This document shows positions 45,113-53,715 of a stretch of 64,000 nucleotides of DNA, piece by piece. The position numbers and the translations under genes were made by a program. Origin of the DNA: Ferruginibacter paludis (GTDB taxonomy: Bacteria > Bacteroidota > Bacteroidia > Chitinophagales > Chitinophagaceae); the NCBI RefSeq assembly GCF_030409685.1, contig NZ_JAUFQJ010000011.1, forward strand, positions 62,001 through 126,000, written 5' to 3'. The notes under the pieces were generated by a model, which had not been told where the DNA came from, made no database searches, and worked only from the letters and a program-made list of their open reading frames with translations. The first letter of the stretch is position 1. The number at the start of each line of letters is the position of its first letter.

Positions 45113-45267
45113 CATTCATCGCAGTCGTGAACGGGATCTTATTGCTTCATTTTAATCCAACTCCGTCATAAATAAATTAATAAATATTTTATTCTTATTG
45201 ATAATTAGAGAATTAGGACCAATTTATAATAATTTAATTCCAAGTAGGTTTTATTATTTAAAATTAA

Positions 45268-45402
45268 ATGATAAATATGTTAATTTACTTCCTGATTATC
45301 AGCCTATTAATTTTCCTATTTATATTTTCAAAATTAATTTTTGCATTATGGACGTATAAAATCAGAATGGCTAATGAAAAATATAACGACTTCCAAAATT
45401 AA
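45268..45402 (+). CDS. Possible 44-residue membrane protein
   Basis: The frame opens MINMLIYFLIISLL, continues hydrophobic to about residue 28, then turns charged (TYKIRMANEKYNDFQN). A one-helix, N-out protein is plausible. There is no clear promoter, ribosome site or terminator tied to it, and AT-rich DNA often yields such frames by chance. Confidence 0.3.
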   Translation: MINMLIYFLIISLLIFLFIFSKLIFALWTYKIRMANEKYNDFQN

Positions 45403-45535
45403 TTAAAATGCTGGTAATTATTATTTTATAACAAGTTATCTAAATATTTAGTTAATGTAACGACGGAATATTACTCAATTAGATGAATTTTTGGCGCAGA
45501 ACGGGTTGGCCTGAATAGCGCTATTTAAATAAAAA

Positions 45536-45559
45536 CCCGGCAATTAGAAAAATGCCGGG
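45536..45559 (-). terminator. Terminator of the 38-residue membrane protein gene
   Basis: Read leftward, CCCGGCA pairs with TGCCGGG over a 10-nt loop, followed by TTTTT. It lies 145 nt beyond the stop at 45704, with no other minus-strand gene between. Confidence 0.75.
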
Positions 45560-45703
45560 AAAAGTCTTCACATTACTTAGCTGCTATACCAATATAATTT
45601 ATAGTGACACTTTGAATATTTGTACAAAAATAAGTTAATTGTCAACATAACAATTATCAATTTTTATGAGCGGTAAGATTTCGGTATAGCAAAAGCGGGG
45701 AAG

Positions 45704-45820
45704 TTAATTTCCTGCCATTGTTATATCGTAGGCAAGGTAAGCAATGAGGAGTACCAGGGAAACAGCAGCAAATCTGACTAACCACTTCAGGAGTGTCAGC
45801 GTCAGTAAATCTTCATTCAT
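45704..45820 (-). CDS. 38-residue single-span membrane protein (paralogue of 46231-46344)
   Basis: The frame begins MNEDLLTLTLLKWLVRFAAV, continues as one hydrophobic helix to about residue 30 and ends DITMAGN. It shares the pattern D.L..T.LKW(M/L)(I/V)R with the 37-residue frame at 46231-46344 on the same strand. Similar size, shared motif, own downstream terminator and a structured leader support a real gene. No known family recognised. The acidic N-terminus followed by K/R before the helix predicts an inner-membrane protein with N-terminus in the cytoplasm. Confidence 0.65.
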   Translation of the reverse strand: MNEDLLTLTLLKWLVRFAAVSLVLLIAYLAYDITMAGN

Positions 45821-45839
45821 AAATTTGGCATCTTTTAGT

Positions 45840-45865
45840 AAAAATGCCTCTGCTGTCACAGAGGC
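45840..45865 (-). terminator. Terminator-like hairpin 20 nt upstream of the 38-residue gene
   Basis: Read leftward, GCCTCTG pairs with CAGAGGC over a 6-nt loop, followed by ATTTTTAC. It either ends a transcript from the right or acts as an attenuator in the leader of 45704-45820. Confidence 0.6.
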
Positions 45866-46009
45866 TAAAACAATTTACAACATGAATTATGAGGTATTAA
45901 CAAATGTCTAACGAAATATTTTAACCGGTATTGCAACCAACCTGGAAAGTTTTTAAGGGAAGTCAGGTTGACGTCGGCGCTCAAACAAAACAGTGCTTAA
46001 ATAAAAGAG

Positions 46010-46041
46010 GGGCTGGTGTTGAAACACCGCCCCGTTTTTTG
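46010..46041. terminator. Terminator of the 37-residue membrane protein gene
   Basis: GGGGC-T-GGTGTT pairs with AACACC-GCCCC in a compact hairpin with one bulge, T-rich on both outer sides, so it can act in either direction. Leftward it lies 190 nt past the stop at 46231. Confidence 0.75.
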
Positions 46042-46230
46042 TCCAATATCCTATGAAAACCAGTGTAAAGTAACAGGTGAAAGACGGATTATTTATTACG
46101 AGATTCGGAATACTTTTTTTGCAAAATCGCGAAATTAAAAGCTCAGCTTAATGCTGGACAAGAATAAATACTACTTGTATATAAAGACCGTTAGAATAAG
46201 CCTGTCCGGCTTTGATGGAACACCTCATTA

Positions 46231-46344
46231 TTAATTCCAGCCAACAGTTGCGGCAATATAGAGCACTGACAGGAATGCAATGGCCATGACGGTTACCCTG
46301 ATCATCCATTTTAATACAGTGAACTTGAGCGAATCGTTTTCCAT
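46231..46344 (-). CDS. 37-residue single-span membrane protein (paralogue of 45704-45820)
   Basis: The frame begins MENDSLKFTVLKWMIRVTVM, continues as one hydrophobic helix and ends ATVGWN. It matches the frame at 45704-45820 at M1, D4, L6, T9, L11, K12, W13 and R16 and in overall layout. A TAATTTTG promoter element lies 25 nt upstream and a terminator follows. No database family recognised. Confidence 0.65.
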   Translation of the reverse strand: MENDSLKFTVLKWMIRVTVMAIAFLSVLYIAATVGWN

Positions 46345-46369
46345 ATGTTGAGTGACATTTAAGGCTATA

Positions 46370-46377
46370 CAAAATTA
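46370..46377 (-). promoter_or_regulatory. -7 promoter element TAATTTTG for the 37-residue gene
   Basis: An exact TAnnTTTG match on the minus strand, 25 nt before the ATG at 46344. A clear -33 box is not seen. Confidence 0.45.
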
Positions 46378-46795
46378 AAAAATAGATTAAAATTTTTAAA
46401 GGACCGTCCGTGTCAAATTTGTGAACCTGATTAGCTTTATAATAAGGACAGCAAAAATAAAACGCACTCCACCGCTACGATCCATTCGCCAGTGGCAAGG
46501 AAAAAAAATAAAACGTGGGAGGGAGAAGAAAGGCATGTGCGCCTGTTTAACATAATATTAATTATAGGAATTGCTCCACAATTAATTTTACGCAAAATGA
46601 AGTAAATCATTAAATTGAATGACCTTATGAATAAAAGATCAGGTGCAAATTAATATGAGGTATCAAAAACAATAGCTAGTGTGTATACCAATAAAATACT
46701 ATCTATGAAAAATAGAAAAATGGGGACAAATAATGCGGTCTTTGCACAATAAAACCCCCAATAATACATTATTCTTTTATGCTATTGCCACCTGT

Positions 46796-46942
46796 TTACA
46801 AACCAGTATCTTTTGACATTTTTACATAATAAACTAAAAAAAGACAAAAAAAGATAAGAAAAGTTACAAGTCGTAATGCCCTTTTTAAAAAATCAAGGGT
46901 TCCATTCGTGTTAGTATATGATGAATATTTTGTTACAGTCAT
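46796..46942 (-). CDS. Possible 48-residue membrane protein
   Basis: The frame begins MTVTKYSSYTNTNGTLDFLK, followed by RALRLVTFLIFFCLFLVYYV and a short polar tail. Layout is like the 37- and 38-residue proteins and a D.L(K) plus basic residues precede the helix, but the LKW motif is absent. An in-frame upstream ATG at 46987 is also possible. No strong terminator. Confidence 0.3.
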   Translation of the reverse strand: MTVTKYSSYTNTNGTLDFLKRALRLVTFLIFFCLFLVYYVKMSKDTGL

Positions 46943-47175
46943 AGATATAGAATTTAAGATGTTGTTGGTTTTAAAAAAGCAAAGCAACTGGATTTAATAA
47001 TACACTTGAAATTCTAAAACATATCTATCAAAGACTTTGCCATTATTATATTAGGGCTGATAAAAGGTTAGTAATTAACGAAATAAGTAGCGAAAACGGG
47101 TGTCCTTCCTATTTTATAAATAAACTGTAATTACATTCGCAGTAAAGCGTATATTTTATCAATTGTTTTATTTCT

Positions 47176-48378
47176 ATGAAAAATACATTATTCTATATCT
47201 TCTCTTTTATCATATTCACGCTGGCATTTACGTCATGCGAGAAGGAACGCAGTACAGAATCGGGACTATTTACCACTGGTACCAATTCCGGAACTTCGAT
47301 TTATTCTTATGTTGGCGCACCGAACTGTACCTCTCCCAAGGTGAAAGGAAGTTATGCGGCCGGCGTGTCTGTAACTATTGCCAATACTGTTACACTTCAG
47401 GTTAATGTCCAAACACCGGGAACATATCTAATTTCCACAGCTACTATTAATGGGATAACTTTCAAAGGATCAGGTACATTTTCAACAACAGGCATTCAAA
47501 ACTTAAACTTACTGGCAACGGGCTCGCCGGTGGCGGCGGGAACATTTACCTATATACCCGGTACCAACGGTTGCACATTTGAAGTGGTATTCAATGAAGG
47601 TACTGTTGCAACATCCGTTTATACTTTTCCGGATGCACCCAATGTATGCAGTGCAATAACCGTAAATGGAAGTTATATTGCGGGAGAAACACTTTCAGCA
47701 GCAAACACAGTTAATGGAATCCAGGTAAATGTTACCAAAACAGGAACCTGGGCGGTTGCAACATTACCCAATAATGGAATCAGTTTTAGTGGCTCCGGAT
47801 CCTTTACCACAACGGGTTTACAAAACATAGGTCTCGTTGCCAGCGGAACCCCTATTACTTCCGGCCCTTTTAATTATTCACCCGGCAACAACGGATGCTC
47901 ATTTACTATCGCAGTATCTCCGGCGAATCCATTGCCTGTGGATTACATCAGGTGTAAAATAGATGGTGTAACAACAACATTTGGTTATTCAGTTTCGGCT
48001 TCAGCAATTAACACACCGGCTCAGCCACCTGTTCCTGCGACTTTTGGACTGGGTATTACGGCAGGCATGGCTGCAGACTCTGAAGAGAAAATTGAAATGT
48101 CGCTTACAAAAACAACGGCCTCTATTATTACAGGTGATATTTTTGATGTCAATAGCCTGGCTACCGGGAAGATTTACCTCGTATCATATACCAATGCTTC
48201 TCTCTTAAGCTGGAGCGCTGTGTCTTCAATTGTATATACACCTTTTACTGTTAAGATTACGGGCAAAACAGATACCAGGATACAGGGTACCTTTAGTGGT
48301 ACAATAAGTGATACTGGTGCTGCCGGAGGCAATACGAAAGTAATAACGGATGGGATATTTAGCTTGCCTGTTCAATAG
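47176..48378 (+). CDS. Lipoprotein with two cysteine-bracketed repeats and C-terminal domain
   Basis: A 400-residue lipoprotein (lipobox FTSC, Cys21). Two repeats of about 90 residues follow (48-139 and 154-247). Each opens with a Cys (C51, C158), runs through GSY.AG, a predicted beta-rich core, NGI.F.GSG.F..TG.QN, and closes with a Gly-Cys (C133, C241), 82-83 residues later. The C-terminal 150 residues differ (begin DYIRCKIDGV) and resemble DUF6252-like beta domains. Probably surface-exposed and adhesin-like; function inferred only. Tandem with a paralogue 40 nt downstream. Confidence 0.78.
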   Translation: MKNTLFYIFSFIIFTLAFTSCEKERSTESGLFTTGTNSGTSIYSYVGAPNCTSPKVKGSYAAGVSVTIANTVTLQVNVQTPGTYLISTATINGITFKGSGTFSTTGIQNLNLLATGSPVAAGTFTYIPGTNGCTFEVVFNEGTVATSVYTFPDAPNVCSAITVNGSYIAGETLSAANTVNGIQVNVTKTGTWAVATLPNNGISFSGSGSFTTTGLQNIGLVASGTPITSGPFNYSPGNNGCSFTIAVSPANPLPVDYIRCKIDGVTTTFGYSVSASAINTPAQPPVPATFGLGITAGMAADSEEKIEMSLTKTTASIITGDIFDVNSLATGKIYLVSYTNASLLSWSAVSSIVYTPFTVKITGKTDTRIQGTFSGTISDTGAAGGNTKVITDGIFSLPVQ

Positions 48379-48418
48379 ATTTAATGCCGGCAAAATATTA
48401 TATAAATAACCAATTAAA

Positions 48419-49171
48419 ATGAACAAAAAATTATCCCGGCTTTTGTTATTGCTTTTTGGAGCGCTGTCATTTACTTCCTGCCAGAAAGAATTGAATTTTC
48501 CTTCCACCAGCATACTTACACCCGGTACAGGTGGCGGCTCTGCTAAATTTAAATTTGCAGGCGGTGCCAATTCCTGCACCGGGGCTTTAATCAGTGGTAC
48601 CTATAATGCCGGAACTGCTCTCAACAATCAAAATACCATTACATTAAAAGTTACAGTTGACTCTATTGGTTCTTACACCCTGGCAACCGCCAATATCAAT
48701 GGGGTTATCTTTAGTGGTTCGGGCGAGTTTACTTCCACAGGATCACAAAATATTATTTTGACAGGATCGGGAACACCTGTAACAGCAGGCAGTTTTAACT
48801 TCATACCAGGTTTTGCCGGATGTGCATTTTCTATATCTTTTACAGCTAAGTCAACTGGTGTTGCCCAGTTTACCTTAAACGGAGCACCCGACAGTTGCAC
48901 TGCCCCGGTGGTAAGCGGCACTTATATTGTGGGTACTGCGCTCAATGCTGCCAACACCGTTTTACTAAAAGTATCAGTGACTACCGCAGGAACCTATTCC
49001 GTAAGCAGTAATGCAGTAAATGGCGTGCTATTTTCGGTCACCGGAAAATTTGCGGCCAATGGTCAACAAAGTGTTATCCTTACCGGCTCAGGAAAGCCCC
49101 TTAAATCGGGCACTTTCACTTTTACACCGGGTACTTATGGGTGTAAGTTTGCTGTTCATTTTACAGAGTAA
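48419..49171 (+). CDS. Lipoprotein with two cysteine-bracketed repeats (paralogue)
   Basis: A 250-residue lipoprotein (lipobox FTSC, Cys21, followed by QKELNF) consisting of two repeats only (about 49-142 and 156-250). Cysteine pairs C53/C135 and C160/C242 are each 82 residues apart, as in the upstream protein. Core motifs are GTYNAGTALNN, NGVIFSGSGEF and TFTPGTYGC. The C-terminal domain of the neighbour is missing. The pair looks like a tandem duplication with loss or gain of the tail domain. Co-transcription is likely. Confidence 0.78.
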   Translation: MNKKLSRLLLLLFGALSFTSCQKELNFPSTSILTPGTGGGSAKFKFAGGANSCTGALISGTYNAGTALNNQNTITLKVTVDSIGSYTLATANINGVIFSGSGEFTSTGSQNIILTGSGTPVTAGSFNFIPGFAGCAFSISFTAKSTGVAQFTLNGAPDSCTAPVVSGTYIVGTALNAANTVLLKVSVTTAGTYSVSSNAVNGVLFSVTGKFAANGQQSVILTGSGKPLKSGTFTFTPGTYGCKFAVHFTE

Positions 49172-49272
49172 ACAAATTATTACCACCATCATCCGCCCTG
49201 TGGGGCATCAGTTATTTAGCCTCCTTCTTTCTATTTTTTGCACTTACTGGTACAAAGATTACTTTTACCGGA

Positions 49273-50604
49273 ATGCAACACAATAATATACCCACAGAAA
49301 AGATACTGGCCAACCTGCAAATAACAGCGCTAAATGAAATGCAGCACGCTGCACTAAAGGCCAATGAAGAAAACGACAATGTATTGTTGCTGTCATCGAC
49401 CGGTTCTGGAAAAACACTGGCATTTCTGCTTCCTGTAGTGCAATTACTTACAAAACAAAATAAAAGTGTCCAGGCGCTCATATTAGTTCCCTCCCGTGAA
49501 CTGGCCATTCAAATTGATGAGGTATTCAGAAAAATGGCTACCGGTTACAAGGTTACCGTTTGCTATGGCGGACATAAAAGAGAAACAGAAGAGAATAATT
49601 TGGTGCAATCGCCTGCAGTTATTATTGGTACACCCGGCCGTGTAGCAGATCATATCCGACGGAATAATTTTGAAACCGACGCCATCACTACATTGGTGTT
49701 GGACGAATTTGATAAATCGCTGGAGCTGGGTTTCCTGGAGGAAATGTCTTTCATTGTTGGCGCCCTTCCATCGGTAAAGAAAAGAATCCTGACTTCGGCA
49801 ACCGAAGCTGTTCGCATTCCGGATTTTATCGGAATGGTTTCACCAGCAAGACTGAATTTTTTATCGCCTTCCGAAAAACCTGCAGCCGACGAACTCGTTG
49901 TAAGAACCGTGCTATCGCCCGACAAGGATAAAGTTGAAACTTTGTTCCGCCTGATTTGTTCCATAGGTAACAAATCAATGATCGTATTTTGTAATCACCG
50001 TGAATCGGTAGAACGCACCAGTCATTTTTTAAAAGAAAAGGGAATTGTGAATGTATTTTACCATGGAGGAATGGAACAGCAGGAAAGGGAAAGTGCCATG
50101 TGCAAATTCAAGAATGGTACTTCCAATGTATTGGTTACAACTGACCTTGCTTCCCGTGGACTTGATATTCCTGATATAAAATATATCATTCACTTTCACC
50201 TGCCACCTACGGCAGATGTGTACACTCATCGCAACGGCAGAACCGCCCGTATGGATGCCGGCGGTAAATCAGTATTGATTTTGTCTGAAGATGAAAAACT
50301 GCCGAACTATATAACAGGCCATACAGAAGCCATTGAATTGCCGGAAAGAATTGAGTTGCCAGAAAAACCCAAATGGAGCACTTTATTTATAGCAGCAGGT
50401 AAAAAAGATAAAGTCAATAAAATTGATATCGTAGGTTTCTTATCGAATAAAGGGCTGCTAAAAAAAGATGACATCGGTTTAATAGAAGTGAAAGATTTCT
50501 TTTCTTTTGTCGCAGTGCGGAAGTTAAAAGCAGGCTCCGTGCTGGAGTTGATTAAAGACGAAAAGATAAAAAATAAAAAAGTAAAAATTGCGGTAGCAAA
50601 ATAA
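49273..50604 (+). CDS. DEAD-box-like RNA helicase with divergent motifs
   Basis: A 443-residue superfamily 2 helicase. Motif I is SSTGSGKT, Ia is PSREL, then GTPGR, motif II is DEFD (in place of DEAD), then SAT, ASRGLDIPD and HRNGRTARM (usual HRIGRTGR). A short C-terminal domain (FIAAGKKDKVNKIDIVGFL) resembles the DbpA RNA-binding domain, which targets 23S rRNA. It is not a close copy of the helicase at 3.9 kb. Ribosome assembly is likely but inferred. Confidence 0.9.
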   Translation: MQHNNIPTEKILANLQITALNEMQHAALKANEENDNVLLLSSTGSGKTLAFLLPVVQLLTKQNKSVQALILVPSRELAIQIDEVFRKMATGYKVTVCYGGHKRETEENNLVQSPAVIIGTPGRVADHIRRNNFETDAITTLVLDEFDKSLELGFLEEMSFIVGALPSVKKRILTSATEAVRIPDFIGMVSPARLNFLSPSEKPAADELVVRTVLSPDKDKVETLFRLICSIGNKSMIVFCNHRESVERTSHFLKEKGIVNVFYHGGMEQQERESAMCKFKNGTSNVLVTTDLASRGLDIPDIKYIIHFHLPPTADVYTHRNGRTARMDAGGKSVLILSEDEKLPNYITGHTEAIELPERIELPEKPKWSTLFIAAGKKDKVNKIDIVGFLSNKGLLKKDDIGLIEVKDFFSFVAVRKLKAGSVLELIKDEKIKNKKVKIAVAK

Positions 50605-50618
50605 GTTTGTCCGCAACT

Positions 50619-51680
50619 TCAGTTTTCTTTTGGTTTAAAAGAAGCAATAAAATCAGTGACTGTGTTGCAAAATGCTTCAGACTGGTTAAACATAAACGCA
50701 TGTTGTACGGGCAATACAAACACTGGTAACTCTTTCAGTTCATTTTCAAATTTCTTCAACCTTACACCATCTTTTTCAGTGGTTAAAATAATTTTATCCT
50801 CAGAAGCGATTTTACTAAACTGCTTTTTTATTTCAGCAAGGTCACCACTGTCAAAAATATGATGATCCGGATAACGCAGCATATCATAGGTATGCACCTG
50901 CGTTGTTAAAAAATCTTTCAGCGGTTTGGGATTGGCAATACCACAAATCAGTAACACATCAGTGCTATGTGAAATTGCTGACGGTACTTTTGAAAAAAGA
51001 TGATAGGGCGTTCCATAAATGATCTCAGTAAAAAAAACCTGTTGATTTGGCGAAGGTTTCAATTCTTTTATAATCTGGTCTCTTTCGGCTTCTTCCAGGT
51101 TACGCCTGCATTTTGTCACAACAATAATTTGCGCACGGGTTGCGCTTGATTTAATATCTCTCAAATCGCCGCCGGGCAGTATAAAATCACGGGTATATAA
51201 ATTGTTGTAGTCTGTCAGTAATATATTTAAGCCGGCTGTAACCTGCCTGTGTTGAAAGGCATCGTCCAGAATGATTACCTGAGTATCTGGTCTGTCATGC
51301 AACAATTGCGGTATTGCTTCCAGCCTTTCTTCACCTACAGCTACGCTCACATCAGGAAATTTTAAATGAAACTGCATTGGTTCATCACCTATATCAAGCG
51401 CCGTGGTATTCTCATCCGCCAGTCCGTAACCTTTGGTTTTTCTTTTATAACCCCGGCTGATAGTGGCTGTCGCGTAATCATTTTTTAAAAACCGCAACAA
51501 ATATTCCACCATGGGCGTTTTACCGGTTCCTCCTACGGCCAGGTTACCCACGCATATAACTGGAAAATTAAAGGAAGCAGATTTGAGATAATTTTTATCA
51601 AACAATTTGTTTCTAATCCATAATATCATTCCATACAAAAATGATAGAGGCAGCAACAGATATCGGAAACTTTTTAGCAA
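50619..51680 (-). CDS. lpxK: Tetraacyldisaccharide 4'-kinase
   Basis: A 353-residue inner-membrane kinase that adds the 4'-phosphate in lipid A synthesis. The N-terminal membrane helix is followed by a P-loop VGGTGKTPMVEYLL (about 49-62) and the family motif ISRGYKRK. DDAFQHRQ is also present. It confirms a Gram-negative envelope. Last gene of the leftward operon DUF3822-rsmD-5-FCL-lpxK. Confidence 0.95.
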   Translation of the reverse strand: MLKSFRYLLLPLSFLYGMILWIRNKLFDKNYLKSASFNFPVICVGNLAVGGTGKTPMVEYLLRFLKNDYATATISRGYKRKTKGYGLADENTTALDIGDEPMQFHLKFPDVSVAVGEERLEAIPQLLHDRPDTQVIILDDAFQHRQVTAGLNILLTDYNNLYTRDFILPGGDLRDIKSSATRAQIIVVTKCRRNLEEAERDQIIKELKPSPNQQVFFTEIIYGTPYHLFSKVPSAISHSTDVLLICGIANPKPLKDFLTTQVHTYDMLRYPDHHIFDSGDLAEIKKQFSKIASEDKIILTTEKDGVRLKKFENELKELPVFVLPVQHAFMFNQSEAFCNTVTDFIASFKPKEN

Positions 51681-51690
51681 TAAATAAATT

Positions 51691-52266
51691 TTAGAATGTA
51701 AATATACGTTCGGGTGTAATGCAATAATCCAGCCTGATATCGTAAGGATTTACGTCGTCAATAACGTCTATGGCATCAAAATAACTAAACCCTATTTTGA
51801 TACTTTTGGGGCTGCATTTATTTAAAAAACGGTCATAATACCCCTTGCCATAACCTACCCTGTTACCGGTTTTGTCAAAACTTATTAAGGGAATAATGGA
51901 CAGCTCTATTTCAGATGCAGGGACGGCAGTGCAACCGACAGGCTCGTCAATTCCATATTTATTGGTCTCAAAATAACTGTCATCATCTACCAAAACTGCC
52001 TGCATTTCGCATTGGTTTTGATCATTCATCATGACAGGGTAGAGTAATTTCATATCTCTATTTTTAAAGAAGCAATAATCTGTAATTAATTGAGGATCAA
52101 ATTCTGACATTTTTTGAAACGGAGAGTAGGTAAGTATTATTGTCGGGATGTCAATAGGCAACCGTTGAAAATGAATCAGCATCAAGTCACTCATTTTCTC
52201 TCTCTCAGAAAAAGAAAGTTGTTGTCTTTTCGTTTTATAAAGATTCCTGATTTCACTCTTGTACAT
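51691..52266 (-). CDS. 5-formyltetrahydrofolate cyclo-ligase
   Basis: A 191-residue enzyme converting 5-formyl-THF to 5,10-methenyl-THF with ATP. The C-terminal signature GNRVGYGKGYYDRFL and the N-terminal KSEIRNLYKTKRQQL match the family (YgfA/FAU1). Lies 10 nt before lpxK in a four-gene operon. No other folate gene in the operon. Confidence 0.93.
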   Translation of the reverse strand: MYKSEIRNLYKTKRQQLSFSEREKMSDLMLIHFQRLPIDIPTIILTYSPFQKMSEFDPQLITDYCFFKNRDMKLLYPVMMNDQNQCEMQAVLVDDDSYFETNKYGIDEPVGCTAVPASEIELSIIPLISFDKTGNRVGYGKGYYDRFLNKCSPKSIKIGFSYFDAIDVIDDVNPYDIRLDYCITPERIFTF

Positions 52267-52317
52267 CGTTGTTTGTAAGATTGGGCCAACAATTAAAATA
52301 ATGTGGAAGAAACAATT

Positions 52318-52854
52318 TTATTGGATAAAGATAGAAAAGATTGTAGTGCCGTAATTGCGTTCGGCGTGGTAGTGATCAAACCTTTTATAGTCATTACGCG
52401 GCGTATGTTCCAGCACAAACCAGCCTTTTGTTTTAAGTAAACCTTTGTCAAATATTTTTCTAGGAAGTTCGTCAATAGTTCCCAACGCATAGGGCGGGCC
52501 TGCAAAAATGAAATCAAACTGATCAGCACAATTGTCGATAAATTTAAAAACATCTGACTTTACCAGTTTAAAATTTTCCAGTGCCAGGGAAGCTGAAGTT
52601 TTTTTTATAAAGTCAAACATGTTATTGTCTTTTTCAACAATGGTTAAGTCCGCTGCTCCCCTGCTGGCAAGTTCGTAACTGATACTACCAGTGCCACCAA
52701 AAAGATCCAGTGTTTTAAGTCCATCAATATCAAGGTTATTCTGAATGATATTAAACAAACCCTCTTTGGCAATATCTGTAGTTGGCCTAGTGTAAGGCAT
52801 ATTCGCAGGCGGATTTATTTTTCTGCCACCGTGAATGCCGCTGATTATACGCAT
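52318..52854 (-). CDS. rsmD: 16S rRNA m2G966 methyltransferase RsmD
   Basis: A 178-residue methyltransferase acting on 16S rRNA guanine 966. Motif I is LFGGTGSIS (51-59) and TRPTTDIAKEGLFNI is the RNA-binding start. The catalytic motif IV, normally (D/N)PPY, reads GPPY here (119-122), because codon 119 is GGC. Overlaps the DUF3822 gene by 10 nt at its start. The substitution is noted under findings. Confidence 0.9.
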   Translation of the reverse strand: MRIISGIHGGRKINPPANMPYTRPTTDIAKEGLFNIIQNNLDIDGLKTLDLFGGTGSISYELASRGAADLTIVEKDNNMFDFIKKTSASLALENFKLVKSDVFKFIDNCADQFDFIFAGPPYALGTIDELPRKIFDKGLLKTKGWFVLEHTPRNDYKRFDHYHAERNYGTTIFSIFIQ

Positions 52855-53672
52855 GCTGCAATTTCAAATAAATGACTAAAATAATGCGGAGCATAATTTT
52901 TTATTCCTTCATCATAAGTAAATGTTTCGGGTAGTGAGCAGAACCTGATCTCCGGCAAATATTTTTTTAATTCCTTGTATAAAGCAGACTCCTGGTCAAT
53001 CATTCCATTTAATACCACTTCCGTCTCCTTCAATGGCGCTCCAAACTGTTCACAAATACTTAATAAATAATAAGCCGCATCCTCAGGTAACTTGTAGTCA
53101 AATTGCTGGATGATTTGAAGCTGACCATTTTTTATTAATTGCACCATAAAATGGTTAGTACTAAAAATACAATACAACAAATTAATGGTGTCCTTTTTTG
53201 CACCGGACAATATGGAATATAAATGCCAGTGCGCAGCGGATGGATATAAATTTGCTACCACTTCTTCTACAGATTTTGGTATACGGTAAATATTTTGCAA
53301 ATTAAGCTGGTATACCAAATCACTTTTGGTGACGCTTTCATCCTCTTCTCCATAAACAAGGTTCAGCATTTCTGTAGCAGTCGCAGTATTTACAAAACGG
53401 GCCGGCACAAGTAAAGCCTCAGAAAAAGCGTAAATAATACTTACTTTTTTAAACGATTGGCGAAGCAACGGTTGTTCGCTTACAATGTCTTTAAAATAAT
53501 CCGCTGCTTTGTCGTTTGTTGTGGCAGCACTGAAATGATAAACTGATAGCGCAAAACAACTGTTGTCTGCAGATAATGCCCAGTAAGAAATGCCCTGACC
53601 ACTTAGCTCGATAAATAAACTGCATCCTGCAGTATCCGGTACATCGGTCAGTATATTGAAAGTTGAAATCAA
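52845..53672 (-). CDS. DUF3822 family protein
   Basis: A 275-residue cytoplasmic protein of the Bacteroidota-specific DUF3822 family, remotely of actin-like ATPase appearance. Recognised by its position next to rsmD, its length and its pattern (LYYAFSEALLVPARF-like region seen as SIIYAFSEALLVPARFVN, LQIIQQFDY, SICEQFGAPLKETEVVLNG). No function known. The frame opens with TTG at 53672, without an ATG nearby. Divergent from the MATE gene with 43 nt between. Confidence 0.8.
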   Translation of the reverse strand: MISTFNILTDVPDTAGCSLFIELSGQGISYWALSADNSCFALSVYHFSAATTNDKAADYFKDIVSEQPLLRQSFKKVSIIYAFSEALLVPARFVNTATATEMLNLVYGEEDESVTKSDLVYQLNLQNIYRIPKSVEEVVANLYPSAAHWHLYSILSGAKKDTINLLYCIFSTNHFMVQLIKNGQLQIIQQFDYKLPEDAAYYLLSICEQFGAPLKETEVVLNGMIDQESALYKELKKYLPEIRFCSLPETFTYDEGIKNYAPHYFSHLFEIAACV

Positions 53673-53700
53673 AATGTGTGTTTAGGCTGGCAAAATAAGA

Positions 53701-53708
53701 TAAATTTG
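53701..53708 (+). promoter_or_regulatory. -7 element TAAATTTG of the MATE gene
   Basis: An exact TAnnTTTG match 7 nt before the ATG at 53716, predicting a leader of only a few bases. Confidence 0.6.
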
Positions 53709-53715
53709 CCAACTT

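Larger units (their letters stand above)
45056..47175. other. Gene-poor accessory region with tiny membrane ORFs
   Basis: A 2.1-kb AT-rich stretch after gyrA. It contains four hairpins with T tracts, two related minus-strand reading frames of 37 and 38 codons, and two weaker candidates (45268-45402 and 46796-46942), each with a single hydrophobic helix. I see no tRNA, IS or long gene. Listed separately below. Confidence 0.6.

Noticed and set aside
45620..45680. A short minus-strand frame between the 38-residue gene and its terminator
   Set aside because: It is under 25 codons with no hydrophobic or motif pattern and shows no likeness to the paired small proteins.
46720..46760. TGGGG...CCCCA pairing beyond the possible 48-residue gene
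   Set aside because: Only five base pairs over a loop of about 30 nt; not listed as a terminator.
3854..50604. The two DEAD-box-like helicases as a recent duplication
   Set aside because: Their motifs differ throughout (DEVD and HRIGRTGR against DEFD and HRNGRTARM), and their C-terminal regions are unrelated.
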